A stretch of DNA of 64,000 bases, taken from Thiotrichaceae bacterium (lineage in GTDB: Bacteria > Pseudomonadota > Gammaproteobacteria > SZUA-140). The notes under the pieces are model-generated. The model saw only the letters and a program-made list of their open reading frames with translations. It did not search any database and was not told where the DNA came from. The stretch is taken from the NCBI GenBank assembly GCA_002401765.2, contig NVTY02000059.1, positions 62,001-126,000 on the forward strand. The letters run 5' to 3'. The position numbers and the translations under genes were made by a program. The stretch's first letter is position 1. Each line of letters begins with the position of its first letter. This document shows, piece by piece, positions 8,725 through 18,052 of the stretch.

Positions 8725-10947
8725 CTAATGCACTATATTTGATTCATTTTTATTCACACCACCTGCTGACGGCAGGTGTCCGCCAGCGTCTGCTACCTGC
8801 TTAACTAGTCCAGGAACATCCAAAATAACAGCCACCTCACCACTGCCAAGAATGGTTGAGCCACTGATCCCTTTAAGCCCCTGAAAGATGCGCCCCAGCG
8901 GTTTAATCACCGTTTGGAATTCACCGCGCAACTCATCAACTATTAAGCCGGCCTTTATCCCGCCACACTGCACCACCACAATATTTTCACGCCCATTACT
9001 CTCTCCATTAATATTGAAATTTTCACGCAGCCTCATCAACGGCAACACCTCATCGCGTAAATTAATATAATTCTGCTTACGTGCCTGCTGTCGCTCCGCA
9101 TCACTCAACTCAACACATTCGAAAACCATATCAAGCGGAATGACATATGATGAATGACCCACCCCCACAAGAAACCCATCAATAATGGCAAGTGTCAGCG
9201 GCATACGAATAATAATCTTCGTACCGACGCCAGCTTCACTTTCAATATCAACTAGCCCCCTTAAGGCCTCAATATTTCTTTTCACCACATCCATTCCGAC
9301 ACCTCTGCCAGAAAGATTGGTCACCTCTGTCGCCGTTGAAAATCCAGGTTCGAATATCAGCCGGTAAATTTCCTGATCCGTTAACACCTGGCCACTCGAA
9401 ACAATGCCTTTTTCCTCGGCTTTTGCAAGAATTACATCACGCCTGAGCCCAGCACCATCATCTTCAACCTCAATTACAATGCTGCCAGAATCATGATAGG
9501 CATTCAGTTTCAATGAACCATATTCAGCCTTACCCGCGGCGGCCCGATCCTGCGCAGATTCAATCCCATGATCCATCGCGTTTCTAACTAAGTGCATCAG
9601 TGGGTCACCAATTTTCTCAACCACTGTTTTATCTAGCTCAGTCTCAGCACCAACAATCTCTAATCGAATATCTTTACCCAGTTCACTGCTAACATCACGC
9701 ACCACTCGGTTAAATCGGTTAAATGTTTCACCAATCTGAACCATTCGTAAACGCAATGCACTATCTCTAATCTCTTCCACCAGGCGAGACATTACCGACA
9801 TTGATTCAACCAATGAATCATCACCAAGCCTTCTCGCAATCAAATCAGTGCCCGCACCAGCAATCACCATCTCACCCACTAAATTCACCAACGCATCCAA
9901 TTTTTCTGAGTCAACGCGGATTGTTTTGGCCGAGCTATTCAGCGAGCGTACACGCTGCTGTTTTGCAGCAGCGGCTTCTACTACCTCTTTTGGGACCATG
10001 CCATTTTCTTCAACCAGCTCACCCAATTTTAGGCTGTTAGTTTTTACGTCTCCATCTACTGGAGTAAAACTACTCTCTGTCTGTGCATCAATCACACCTT
10101 CAAGCTCGGCCTTAGTTAAAGCACCACATGAAACCAAAATCTCACCAATCCTTTTATCCTCTTCTGGCAACGCATTAATCATATTAATATAATGCTTAAT
10201 TTTTGCACGGGGCGGCAGGATATGAACTAAACAGTCATCTTTTATAAACTCAAATGCACTCTCAATCGCCTCTTTGTCTTCATCACTAAGCAATTCAATT
10301 TCCAGTCCTATATGACAATCAATCGGACTTAACTCCTCACTATCATCCTCGCTAAATATGGTTACTACCTGCTTAAGATCACCCATGCCAGCCAGGTAAC
10401 GAAGTATTGAGAGCGGATCCATGCCATCTCGTAGTGCATCCTTTGAAAATCTGATTGATAAGTGCCAATTATCATTCGAAGTGCAAGCGCCCGCCTCCTC
10501 GCTCTCATCCTTGTTGTTAACTTCACTTTCATCTTTTTGAGTGCCTTCATCCACTTCACCCCCAGTGAGTGCCAATAACGCAGCTAATAGATCATCATTC
10601 TGTCGCTTAACCTCACTAGAAAGTGTTTCACCATTTACCGCATGCTCGACCACAATCTCCATCTGGTCTCGTAATGAGAGAAATACAGCTACCAATTCAG
10701 AGTTAATGATTAAATCACCCGAGCGTATTGTATCCAGTGCATTTTCGACCACATGTGTAAATTCAACCACATCATCAAAACCAAATACGCCGCCGGTTCC
10801 TTTAATCGTATGAGCCGCTCTAAACACCGCATTAATCAACTCACTATTTTTCGGGTCATCCTCTAATTGCAGCAATGCACTTTCCATTTCAACCAATAGC
10901 TCATTGCATTCTGCCAGGTACCCTTGCTGTGCAGAATCAAGATTCAT
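8725..10947 (-). CDS. cheA: Chemotaxis histidine kinase CheA
   Basis: CheA is the autokinase that phosphorylates CheY. I use the ATG preceded by GGAGAG, giving 740 residues and an 11-base overlap with the STAS gene. The Hpt domain has the phosphorylated His46 in RAAHTIKGTGG. A long middle section follows, with two similar motifs (IGEILVSCGALTKAELEGVI and LGELVEENGMVPKEVVEAA) of a type also found in other bacterial CheA proteins. The dimerisation and ATPase domains follow, with the N box HLVRNAMDHGIE, G1 box DDGAGL and G2 box SGRGVGMDVVKRNIEALRG. A CheW-like regulatory domain forms the C-terminus. All catalytic motifs are intact. Confidence 0.96.
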   Translation of the reverse strand: MNLDSAQQGYLAECNELLVEMESALLQLEDDPKNSELINAVFRAAHTIKGTGGVFGFDDVVEFTHVVENALDTIRSGDLIINSELVAVFLSLRDQMEIVVEHAVNGETLSSEVKRQNDDLLAALLALTGGEVDEGTQKDESEVNNKDESEEAGACTSNDNWHLSIRFSKDALRDGMDPLSILRYLAGMGDLKQVVTIFSEDDSEELSPIDCHIGLEIELLSDEDKEAIESAFEFIKDDCLVHILPPRAKIKHYINMINALPEEDKRIGEILVSCGALTKAELEGVIDAQTESSFTPVDGDVKTNSLKLGELVEENGMVPKEVVEAAAAKQQRVRSLNSSAKTIRVDSEKLDALVNLVGEMVIAGAGTDLIARRLGDDSLVESMSVMSRLVEEIRDSALRLRMVQIGETFNRFNRVVRDVSSELGKDIRLEIVGAETELDKTVVEKIGDPLMHLVRNAMDHGIESAQDRAAAGKAEYGSLKLNAYHDSGSIVIEVEDDGAGLRRDVILAKAEEKGIVSSGQVLTDQEIYRLIFEPGFSTATEVTNLSGRGVGMDVVKRNIEALRGLVDIESEAGVGTKIIIRMPLTLAIIDGFLVGVGHSSYVIPLDMVFECVELSDAERQQARKQNYINLRDEVLPLMRLRENFNINGESNGRENIVVVQCGGIKAGLIVDELRGEFQTVIKPLGRIFQGLKGISGSTILGSGEVAVILDVPGLVKQVADAGGHLPSAGGVNKNESNIVH

Positions 10948-11236
10948 GATGACTCTCCAATACATCGCTCATTCCATATAACTGGAAGACCTCGCTCACT
11001 GCTTCACTTGCTCCGCAAATCCTTAACTCAATACCGCTGTCACTCGCATATTTCTTGCCAAAAATTAACGCCTGAAAACCTGCAGTATCAAATTCAGAAA
11101 CATCAGATAAATCAACATCGATATGTTTCTTTTTGGAAATCTCTGAAAACAAATCCTGCTTAATGCTTTCGGCGGTATATATTGTCATATCACCTTCGAA
11201 GCTCATTACTTCTCGATCGTTATTAATTTCATTCAC
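10937..11236 (-). CDS. STAS-domain anti-sigma-antagonist-like protein
   Basis: The 99-residue product is one STAS domain. The normal phosphorylation segment reads SDVSEFDTAGFQALIFGKKY near residue 48, so a Thr or Ser is available as acceptor as in SpoIIAA-type proteins. A STAS gene between cheY and cheA is also known from chemosensory operons of Vibrio cluster III type, where its role is not settled; it may tune CheA or link it to a Ser/Thr kinase switch (inference). No partner kinase is in this window. The stop overlaps the cheA start, so expression is coupled. Confidence 0.88.
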   Translation of the reverse strand: MNEINNDREVMSFEGDMTIYTAESIKQDLFSEISKKKHIDVDLSDVSEFDTAGFQALIFGKKYASDSGIELRICGASEAVSEVFQLYGMSDVLESHHES

Positions 11237-11261
11237 GATTCATCTCCCGATCCATTTATTC

Positions 11262-11630
11262 TTAAGGCATAATTAATTTCGATACGGCATTAAGCATTTG
11301 GTCTGGTTTAAATGGCTTCACTACCCATGCTTTAACACCGGCAGCTTTCCCCTGTGACTTAAGGTCATCACCCGCCTCTGTGGTTAACATTATGATCGGT
11401 GTAAATTGATAACTTGCCATTGTCTTTATTTCCTTTACCATTGAGATTCCGTCCATATTTGGCATGTTCACATCACTAATAATGAGATGAACCTTTCTTC
11501 CATCAAGTGCCTGAATTCCTTCGCGGCCATCGCCGCCCTCAATCACGTCGTAGCCAGCATCTACCAATGCAATTTTCACCACATTCCTCAATGAGGAAGA
11601 GTCATCTACTATTAGAATTGTTTTCGCCAT
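11262..11630 (-). CDS. cheY: Response regulator CheY
   Basis: The product is a stand-alone receiver domain of 122 residues. It has the acidic pair in ILIVDDSSSLRN, the phosphoacceptor Asp in HLIISDVNMPNMDG, the Thr in IIMLTTEAGDDL, and the conserved Lys in AWVVKPFKPDQM. There is no output domain, which fits CheY. GAGGTG precedes the ATG. It lies directly upstream of the STAS and cheA genes and would be the main phosphoryl acceptor of this CheA. Whether it binds the flagellar motor is unknown, since no flagellar gene is present here. Confidence 0.94.
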   Translation of the reverse strand: MAKTILIVDDSSSLRNVVKIALVDAGYDVIEGGDGREGIQALDGRKVHLIISDVNMPNMDGISMVKEIKTMASYQFTPIIMLTTEAGDDLKSQGKAAGVKAWVVKPFKPDQMLNAVSKLIMP

Positions 11631-11679
11631 GGGTCACCTCAATTTTCTTAAAACCACTTCTAAAAAATAATCATTAACT

Positions 11680-12906
11680 TCAAAAGAACTCAATTTCATT
11701 ATCTTCTGTTTTTTCTACCGCATTTTTACCGTTATGATTAATTAACTGTTCTGTTGTCGTATAACTCTTTTCTAACTCTGCCAGTAACATATCCACATCA
11801 ATCGCCTTATGCATACCATTTTCATCCGGGTTATTAATTGACACTTCAATTTGTTCACACGTACGTGACAGCGTTGATTCCACCGAACATAAAATTTGGC
11901 TCATTCGGTCCTGAAATTGCAGTGATACCAATATGTCTGATATTTCATTTCTTATGTCCTTGCTCGAGCATTGCATTTTTTCAGCTGAGCCTGAGATCGC
12001 ATCAGTCAACCCTTTTAGACCAGCGAGTACACTCGCGATTGTTTCTTTTGATCCATCCATTACGCGCTCATCCTGCTCACAGGTTTGATCAACCATCTCT
12101 AACGTGTCATTGATTAAACATTCAATGTCTATCACCCGCTCCTGCATCTCTTTGCCAGTCTTTCCTGACTGTATTGAGAGTGAACGAACCTCTTCGGCGA
12201 CTACTGCAAACCCCCGTCCATATTCGCCGGCCCTCGCAGCTTCAATAGATGCATTCAACGCCAATAGGTTGGTCTGGTCTGATATTTTCGCAACACTGGC
12301 TGACATTGCTTGTAAACTTTCTATTGAGTTTGATAAACCACGTATTTTTTCAAACAAAACAGTTTTTTCTTTAAGCGCATCTTTATAGGTCGCAATGACA
12401 TCATTTAACTGGCTCTCACTACTATTAAAGGTTTCAATAATCCCACCGTCACTCGAGGCTCCATTATTTGCACTATTAGCATTTTTCACCGCCTCATCAA
12501 TTTTAATTACCAACACTGAAAAGCGATCTGATAATGTTATAATCGCTTCTTCGGTGAGTAACCGTGATGTTTTAATATTTCTATCAATCACTGGCAGAAT
12601 TTTTTGACACGCTTCATCCAGTCCTTTCGGCGAGCCCTCATTCAAGCTGGCTTTAAGTAATGCCTCGAATTCTTCGGTAAGTTCATCTATCACTCTTTTT
12701 TGTTCTTTTTTATGAAAATTCGCCAACAACCACCCGCCAGCTCCCCCTGTAATCACCACTGCGGCCACCAAAAGCCCGCTGCCAATGTTTAATGTATCCT
12801 GGGCTAGCACTACACCAGCACTTATCACTCCCATTGCAGTACATACGCTTAAAAATGGCCTCCCCGTCACGCTGCCATACAACTGCTCACCTAGGATTAT
12901 TTTCAT
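11680..12906 (-). CDS. Short chemoreceptor-like signalling protein
   Basis: The 408-residue product opens the operon. Two closely spaced hydrophobic segments at about residues 15-62 anchor it in the membrane with hardly any periplasmic part. The rest is cytoplasmic and helical, with a receptor-type hairpin: [20 protein letters not shown], then [20 protein letters not shown] around residues 210-245. After the hairpin comes a segment with [15 protein letters not shown] near 330, which is also seen in other short MCP-like proteins, and the tail ends in DNEIEFF. This architecture suggests sensing of an internal or membrane-derived signal (inference). A GAGG site precedes the ATG. Confidence 0.88.
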   Translation of the reverse strand: MKIILGEQLYGSVTGRPFLSVCTAMGVISAGVVLAQDTLNIGSGLLVAAVVITGGAGGWLLANFHKKEQKRVIDELTEEFEALLKASLNEGSPKGLDEACQKILPVIDRNIKTSRLLTEEAIITLSDRFSVLVIKIDEAVKNANSANNGASSDGGIIETFNSSESQLNDVIATYKDALKEKTVLFEKIRGLSNSIESLQAMSASVAKISDQTNLLALNASIEAARAGEYGRGFAVVAEEVRSLSIQSGKTGKEMQERVIDIECLINDTLEMVDQTCEQDERVMDGSKETIASVLAGLKGLTDAISGSAEKMQCSSKDIRNEISDILVSLQFQDRMSQILCSVESTLSRTCEQIEVSINNPDENGMHKAIDVDMLLAELEKSYTTTEQLINHNGKNAVEKTEDNEIEFF

Positions 12907-13209
12907 CGCCTCACCCCACTTGTTATCAATTCACCAAATAACGTATCCATGCTATTTGCTTAATTGCCCGAACGAAAATACCGATGTTTTTGATAGTTAT
13001 TCTCGATGATTTTATTTATCGGCAGTTTTTTGCATGTCGAAATCGGACAAAAGATGTATTTAATAGTAAGATTTAGATGACGTCACGTACTCATTTGTCT
13101 TACAAGTACATGCTGAGATGAGTATCAGATAAGCTACTCTGAATCAACATTAACAAATTGATTTTAAAGTGAATTTAATGGGGACAACTGAGGGGGAAAA
13201 GAGCGGAGC
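12907..13209. other. Promoter region of the chemosensory operon, with a sigma-28-like -10
   Basis: This gap between the operon and the regulator gene is AT-rich. On the minus strand at 13023-13016 it holds GCCGATAA, which is the consensus -10 of flagellar/chemotaxis sigma-28 (FliA) promoters. The matching -35 (TAAA, 15 bases upstream) is poor, so this is only a candidate. Several hundred bases of the gap remain unexplained. No coding frame is supported. Confidence 0.3.
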
Positions 13210-13863
13210 TTATTTAATTAAGCCTTGTTTGATTACATAATGGGTTAATTCTGCATTGTGCCGCATCTTCATCTTTTTTAAGATTCGTGCTCGATAAGTG
13301 CTGACCGTTTTAACGCTGAGAGAAAACTCACGGGCAATTTCCGATACTGAGTTCCCTGATCCTATGCTACATAACACTTCATACTCTCGATTAGAAAGGC
13401 CTTCGTGCGGCGCTTTATCTGCAACCTCGTCTAGCGCATAAGCAATTTTCTCAGCCAATGTTGAGCTCACATACCGGCCACCTGTCAATAGCTTTCCAAT
13501 CGCGGCTTCAAGATCCCCTGGGGCGCTCGATTTACACAGGTATCCCTGAGCGCCAGCCCGCAAAGCACGCACAGCATAGACATCCTCCGGATAGACACTC
13601 AAAATAAGGATCGGTAACTGTCGTTTTTTTGCCCGAAGCTTCTTTAACACTTCAAGACCGCTCATATCTGGCAGGTCAATTTCCAGAATAGCCATGTCAT
13701 AGTCAATCTCATCAAGCAATGCCAGCGCATCGCTGCCATTTTCTTCGCTATCAACCTGATAATTATCACAAAAACTTGTTATGAGCCGCTTAATGCCTTC
13801 TTGCACTATTAGCTGGTCATCAACAATTAATAACCTAACGAGTGACAAGCCACGAATACTCAA
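13210..13863 (-). CDS. GacA/UvrY/NarL-type response regulator with Glu in place of the phosphoacceptor Asp
   Basis: The 217-residue product has an N-terminal receiver domain (residues about 9-125) and a C-terminal LuxR-type DNA-binding domain (about 150-215, LSNREYEVLCSIGSGNSVSE followed by REFSLSVKTVSTYRARILKK). The acidic pocket is intact (LLIVDDQ, Asp15-Asp16) and the Lys in YLCKSSAP is present. The position of the phosphorylated Asp is Glu61 (DMAILEIDLPDMSG). The start is a TTG with GGTGAT upstream; a second TTG five codons later is possible. It lies upstream of and in line with the chemosensory operon. Asp-to-Glu changes often imitate the phosphorylated state, so it may be constitutively active (inference). 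Confidence 0.88.
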   Translation of the reverse strand: MSIRGLSLVRLLIVDDQLIVQEGIKRLITSFCDNYQVDSEENGSDALALLDEIDYDMAILEIDLPDMSGLEVLKKLRAKKRQLPILILSVYPEDVYAVRALRAGAQGYLCKSSAPGDLEAAIGKLLTGGRYVSSTLAEKIAYALDEVADKAPHEGLSNREYEVLCSIGSGNSVSEIAREFSLSVKTVSTYRARILKKMKMRHNAELTHYVIKQGLIK

Positions 13864-14386
13864 GCTAAATCACCAATTCCGTCGTCACAATTGTTTTCAT
13901 TATTAATTAACATAAAGTTTTAATCGGCCATTCTAAAGGTTTTATAAGCCCGTCAAGTCCTTAATTCTCAAACATTAATATAATAAATTCTTAATAACTT
14001 AGCCCCAAACTTCATACTATTCCCATGGTTATTGGATCACCTCCCTGATACCAAACCTAGCTATACCTCGATCACTAATAGCACTCACCCAAATCAGCTA
14101 GACAACCAAACTCTCCGCGTAAAACATCATTATAAACCACCCCGATACACAGCTTTATTCGTAATACCTCGCTTATTTGCTAAACATGATTCATCTCTAG
14201 GACAGCTTAAATATCAATCATCCACCAGCACATTAGCGCTTCACTCACAAAATTAGCGCTAAATATATTCCTAAAATCGGCCGATATATGTTCTATGGAA
14301 AATACATAATACGAATTAAATTAAATACTTATCCATGGACTGGCGGACATTAATTTAAAAACACGGGTTCAATAGACTTACATGCA
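13864..14386. other. AT-rich intergenic stretch between divergent genes
   Basis: Just over 500 bases separate the response regulator from the large secreted protein, and both are read away from this gap. The sequence is AT-rich, with several TTAATA-type runs that could be promoter elements. The one longer open frame (14032-14256) shows no family signal and low-complexity composition. The ATG of the secreted protein lacks an obvious ribosome site. I see no RNA gene or repeat. Confidence 0.4.
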
Positions 14387-17300
14387 ATGACAGGTATTAA
14401 ACAAAACAAGGCTCTACCTTATACAAACGGTCTCATAGGCTGCTTACTGCTATTAGCCATCTTCCAGCCAGCGCTCGCATTTAATTTTACGGTCAATAGC
14501 AGCGATGACATTGTAGATAGCACACCTGGTGATGGTATTTGCGAAACCGGCCCCGCGAATGGCATCTGCACGTTACGAGCCGCCATTCAAGAAAGCAATG
14601 CATGGCCTGGCAAAGACTCTATCCACCTCCCCTCTGCTACTTATACGCTGACATTGATAGGCCCTGACAATACAGCGATCGCTGGTGACCTTGATATTAC
14701 AGATCACGTCACGCTACGTGGCGTCAACCAAGGCACCACCATCATTCAAGCAAATAATAGCGCACGCCCATATTTCGATCGTGATCGCATATTAGACATT
14801 CACAACGTTGATGTTCAAATTCAGAATTTGACCATCCGAGATGGAGTCGCTATTAACAATATTGGTGGCGGTATCCGAAACATCGCTGGTGCACTCACCA
14901 TTCGTAACGCCACATTCGACAGCAACCAGACAACAGACCTTGGCTTTGGCGGCGGCGGACTTCACAACACTGGGCCACTGATTATTGATAACAGTACTTT
15001 TATCAATAACAGGTCCTCCAGAGGTGGCGGCATTATGCATTTCAGCAATGAGATGATGATATCCAACAGCCGAATCAACGACAATGTTGTTGACCTCGGT
15101 GCCGGTAGTGGCGGTGGGATTTATGTACAGACAGAAGATAGCACCACTATTATCAACACCACCATTGACAGCAATATCGCTGCGCTCGGCGGCGGCGGGG
15201 GCATATATTCTGTGAATGGCCTTACACTACTCAATAGCACTGTCAGTAACAATAATGCACTGCTCGTTGGTGGTGGCGGGATCTATGACATTGGTCTTCA
15301 CCCGCTGATCATTACCAATAGCACCATCAGCGGTAACTTAACTGCGGGTAATGGTGGCGGCCTTCAAACAAGGCAAAGCCTTGCCATCATTACCAATAGC
15401 ACCATCTATAATAACCGTGCTTTTGGCACGCACAATCCAGCTGAAGGGACATATAATGGCCATGGTGGTGGGCTCTATGTGCCACGCGGACACAGCATCA
15501 CATTAAATAACACCATTATTTCTGGCAATAGCGCCTCTATACTTGTCCCTTCTGGTGATAATTGCTATAGCCAAAGTGATGTCGGGGTTTTTTCACCCAT
15601 CCAAACCATATCAAATTACACTATCGCCAGCGACAGTTCCTGTGAATTAACGGGGCCCAATGATCAATCCAATGTAAACCCGAGTTTAAATAACATACTG
15701 GGCACTAATGGTGGTCCAACGCTCACCCATTCAGTTGCTTCCCCTAGCATCGCGATCGACCTGGGCACTAATATAGAGTGCCCAGCATCAGACCAACGTA
15801 ACTTTTCTCGCCCAGTTAATGGTGGCGGCAGCCTGACTTGTGACATTGGATCATTTGAATATGACCCAACACCCTCCACTGCTGATCTTGCCGTGACCCT
15901 TGAAGATTCTATGGACCCAGCCATCACTGGCAGTCCGCTGTCATACCGTGTCCTTGTCACTAATCACGGCCCAGATCCTGCCACCAGTGTCGTTCTCGAG
16001 AACAATCTAGATAGCAATGTGAACTATAATTCTAATGATTCATCTTGCGATATTGGCACTCAACCTTTAATAAGCTGCTCTCTAGGCACGATCTTAGCTG
16101 GCGATAGTAGAGTTGTTAATATCACAGTATTACCGACAACTATCGACCTGCTTAACAATACTGCATCTGTATCAGCTAATGAAATCGACCCCAATATGAG
16201 TAATAACAACGCGGCAGAAACAACGGATGCCAGCTCACCCACCGACCTGAATATAACGATAACAGGCTCGATTGACCCCGCGATTGCTAATGTCCCAATG
16301 ACCTATGAAATAATTATCACAAATAATGGCGCAAATACGGCTAGAAGTGTCATTGGTGCCATCAATTTTGACAGTAATATTAGGCTGCTGAGCGCAACCC
16401 CCAATATAGGGAGCTGTATACCGGCAAGCTTTAATTCGCTGCCATTTTGTGATCTCGGCGACCTCGCCAGCGGCGCATTCATCACGATTGATGCGCTGGT
16501 AGTTCCGTTAGTAGTTCCACCATTAACTGAGTCCGTCACCAGTAAGGTGTACGCATCATTTAATGGCTACGACCCCATTATGAGCAACAACGTTGCCGAA
16601 ATAACAACCGCCGTGGACGCCGATGCAACGCTCTCCATTAGCACCATTGACTCGCCAGACCCCGCTTTTCAAGATGCCGATATCTTGTATAGTTTTACAG
16701 TCTCTAACAGCGGCCCATCCACCACACATAACACTCAACTCGTCGTAACATTTCCCGCGGGGATGTCGCTTAGCCCAGCCAGCGGGGCATCACCACTCTA
16801 TTGCTCAGGCGCTGAGATTGTCACTTGCGACCTCGAATCCATGACTGCCGGTTTCAAAATAATAACACTCGCTGCCCAGGCTGAGTTCGTTGGCACTTAT
16901 ACTGTTAATTCTTCAGTGACAAGTACTGAAACGCCTACACCGGCCACAGATACCGAATTTACCGAAGTAAACGCACTACCTGCGTCACCTCCGCCTATCG
17001 CAGACCTTTTAATCAACATCGTTGAAGCCGCAGACCCCGTTGTGGTCGGTAATACGATTACTTACAACATTACTGCAACGAATAATAATGGCCCTAATGT
17101 CGCGCAAAATACCATTGTCACCGTCACGCTATCTAGCGCGACACTGTTCATCTCGGCCCCATCAAACTGCTCTCATAATGGCGGCGTGGTCACCTGTAAT
17201 GTTGGCGCACTTGCAATCAACGCCGCTACTGATATTACCATCTCCGTCCAAACAACCCGTGAGGGCACCTTTAGTGCTTATGCGACCATCAGCGACTCTG

Positions 17301-17485
17301 TCGGCAATGATCCAGAACTAACCAATAACACCATGTTACAGACCACCAAAGTTAATGCGGACGGTGGTGGTAGCACCACTGGATCCCGGCTAAACAGCGG
17401 CGGGGGAAATACCACTATATCCGAGCTCGGCATATTATTATTCATCGTCACCATGTTATTTTGTAGGCGCAGAACCACTCTATAA
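14387..17485 (+). CDS. Secreted beta-helix and DUF11-repeat surface protein with C-terminal sorting-type anchor
   Basis: The product has 1032 residues. A signal peptide (about 1-31, ending PALA) is followed by a CSLREA-type segment (GICTLRAAIQESNA near residue 60). A right-handed parallel beta-helix runs to about 470, with recurring NSTI/NNTI turns such as ITNSTISGN. Then come at least four DUF11-type repeats, recognisable by TYEIIITNNGANTA-like and VGNTITYNITATNNN-like strands and by CSLG/CDLG/CNVG cysteine pairs. The end is a Gly-rich linker, a hydrophobic segment and an Arg cluster (LLFIVTMLFCRRRTTL). That layout resembles exosortase- or rhombosortase-type sorting tails rather than LPXTG. 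No such processing enzyme is in this window. It is probably an adhesin or surface-layer protein. Confidence 0.85.
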   Translation: MTGIKQNKALPYTNGLIGCLLLLAIFQPALAFNFTVNSSDDIVDSTPGDGICETGPANGICTLRAAIQESNAWPGKDSIHLPSATYTLTLIGPDNTAIAGDLDITDHVTLRGVNQGTTIIQANNSARPYFDRDRILDIHNVDVQIQNLTIRDGVAINNIGGGIRNIAGALTIRNATFDSNQTTDLGFGGGGLHNTGPLIIDNSTFINNRSSRGGGIMHFSNEMMISNSRINDNVVDLGAGSGGGIYVQTEDSTTIINTTIDSNIAALGGGGGIYSVNGLTLLNSTVSNNNALLVGGGGIYDIGLHPLIITNSTISGNLTAGNGGGLQTRQSLAIITNSTIYNNRAFGTHNPAEGTYNGHGGGLYVPRGHSITLNNTIISGNSASILVPSGDNCYSQSDVGVFSPIQTISNYTIASDSSCELTGPNDQSNVNPSLNNILGTNGGPTLTHSVASPSIAIDLGTNIECPASDQRNFSRPVNGGGSLTCDIGSFEYDPTPSTADLAVTLEDSMDPAITGSPLSYRVLVTNHGPDPATSVVLENNLDSNVNYNSNDSSCDIGTQPLISCSLGTILAGDSRVVNITVLPTTIDLLNNTASVSANEIDPNMSNNNAAETTDASSPTDLNITITGSIDPAIANVPMTYEIIITNNGANTARSVIGAINFDSNIRLLSATPNIGSCIPASFNSLPFCDLGDLASGAFITIDALVVPLVVPPLTESVTSKVYASFNGYDPIMSNNVAEITTAVDADATLSISTIDSPDPAFQDADILYSFTVSNSGPSTTHNTQLVVTFPAGMSLSPASGASPLYCSGAEIVTCDLESMTAGFKIITLAAQAEFVGTYTVNSSVTSTETPTPATDTEFTEVNALPASPPPIADLLINIVEAADPVVVGNTITYNITATNNNGPNVAQNTIVTVTLSSATLFISAPSNCSHNGGVVTCNVGALAINAATDITISVQTTREGTFSAYATISDSVGNDPELTNNTMLQTTKVNADGGGSTTGSRLNSGGGNTTISELGILLFIVTMLFCRRRTTL

Positions 17486-17551
17486 TCTGACGCCTGACGA
17501 TAAATCCCAGCGCTTCTCTAGGTAAATTACCTACAAATTTCTTACAGCCCA

Positions 17552-17587
17552 TTGGCTTGTTCAGTATATTAATATATACTGAACAAC
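17552..17587 (+). promoter_or_regulatory. Promoter overlapped by a 30-bp palindromic operator, predicting a leaderless mRNA
   Basis: A -35 like TTGGCT (17552-17557) and a -10 TATACT (17575-17580) are 17 bases apart, which puts the expected transcription start at about the A of the ATG at 17588. Over these elements, 17557-17586, lies an inverted repeat with perfect 13-base arms, TTGTTCAGTATAT and ATATACTGAACAA, around TAAT. No ribosome site fits between the palindrome and the ATG. ArsR-family repressors bind imperfect palindromes of this kind, so autorepression is likely. Confidence 0.65.
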
Positions 17588-17890
17588 ATGGAAAAACGAA
17601 ACGAAAATAAACGCTACATCGCGGCTTCGCATAACCTGCGCTCAATCTCCCACCCGCTAAGATTGGCGGTGCTTTGCGAGCTTACCAAGGGCCCCAGGAA
17701 TGTTACTGAGCTGTTATCAGTCACCGGCGTCTCTCAGCCGAATCTTTCACAGCATCTAGCAAAGCTACGGATGTCCGGCGTGGTGACAAACGAGCGTAGA
17801 AACCAGCATGTTTATTACAGCATCGCCAGCCCGGTTATTACCGAAGTGATTAAGAATCTTCGCGACATTTACAAATTAAGCATCAAATAG
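17588..17890 (+). CDS. ArsR/SmtB-family winged-helix transcriptional repressor
   Basis: The 100-residue product is a single winged helix-turn-helix. The recognition region is ELLSVTGVSQPNLSQHLAKL (residues about 39-58), followed by the wing VVTNERRNQHVYYSI. The typical ArsR metal-binding CxC is absent; a single Cys lies in RLAVLCELTKG near residue 31. It may sense something other than arsenite, for example a redox or sulfur signal as in the BigR/SqrR branch, but one Cys is not enough to claim this. It stands alone, with a palindrome over its own promoter. No clear partner gene is next to it. Confidence 0.88.
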   Translation: MEKRNENKRYIAASHNLRSISHPLRLAVLCELTKGPRNVTELLSVTGVSQPNLSQHLAKLRMSGVVTNERRNQHVYYSIASPVITEVIKNLRDIYKLSIK

Positions 17891-18052
17891 GCCATTTCCT
17901 ACATCGCAAGAGAGTCCGCCCTGCGTAGTATAAATAATCGGCACAAATTCTCTACTTTGGCTAACATTGCGTGCAATGAACCGCATAAGCCCCTACTACG
18001 CGCATGAATCATACGGTAGGCGCTTAATTTTAAAGGCCAAACAACACTCGAC

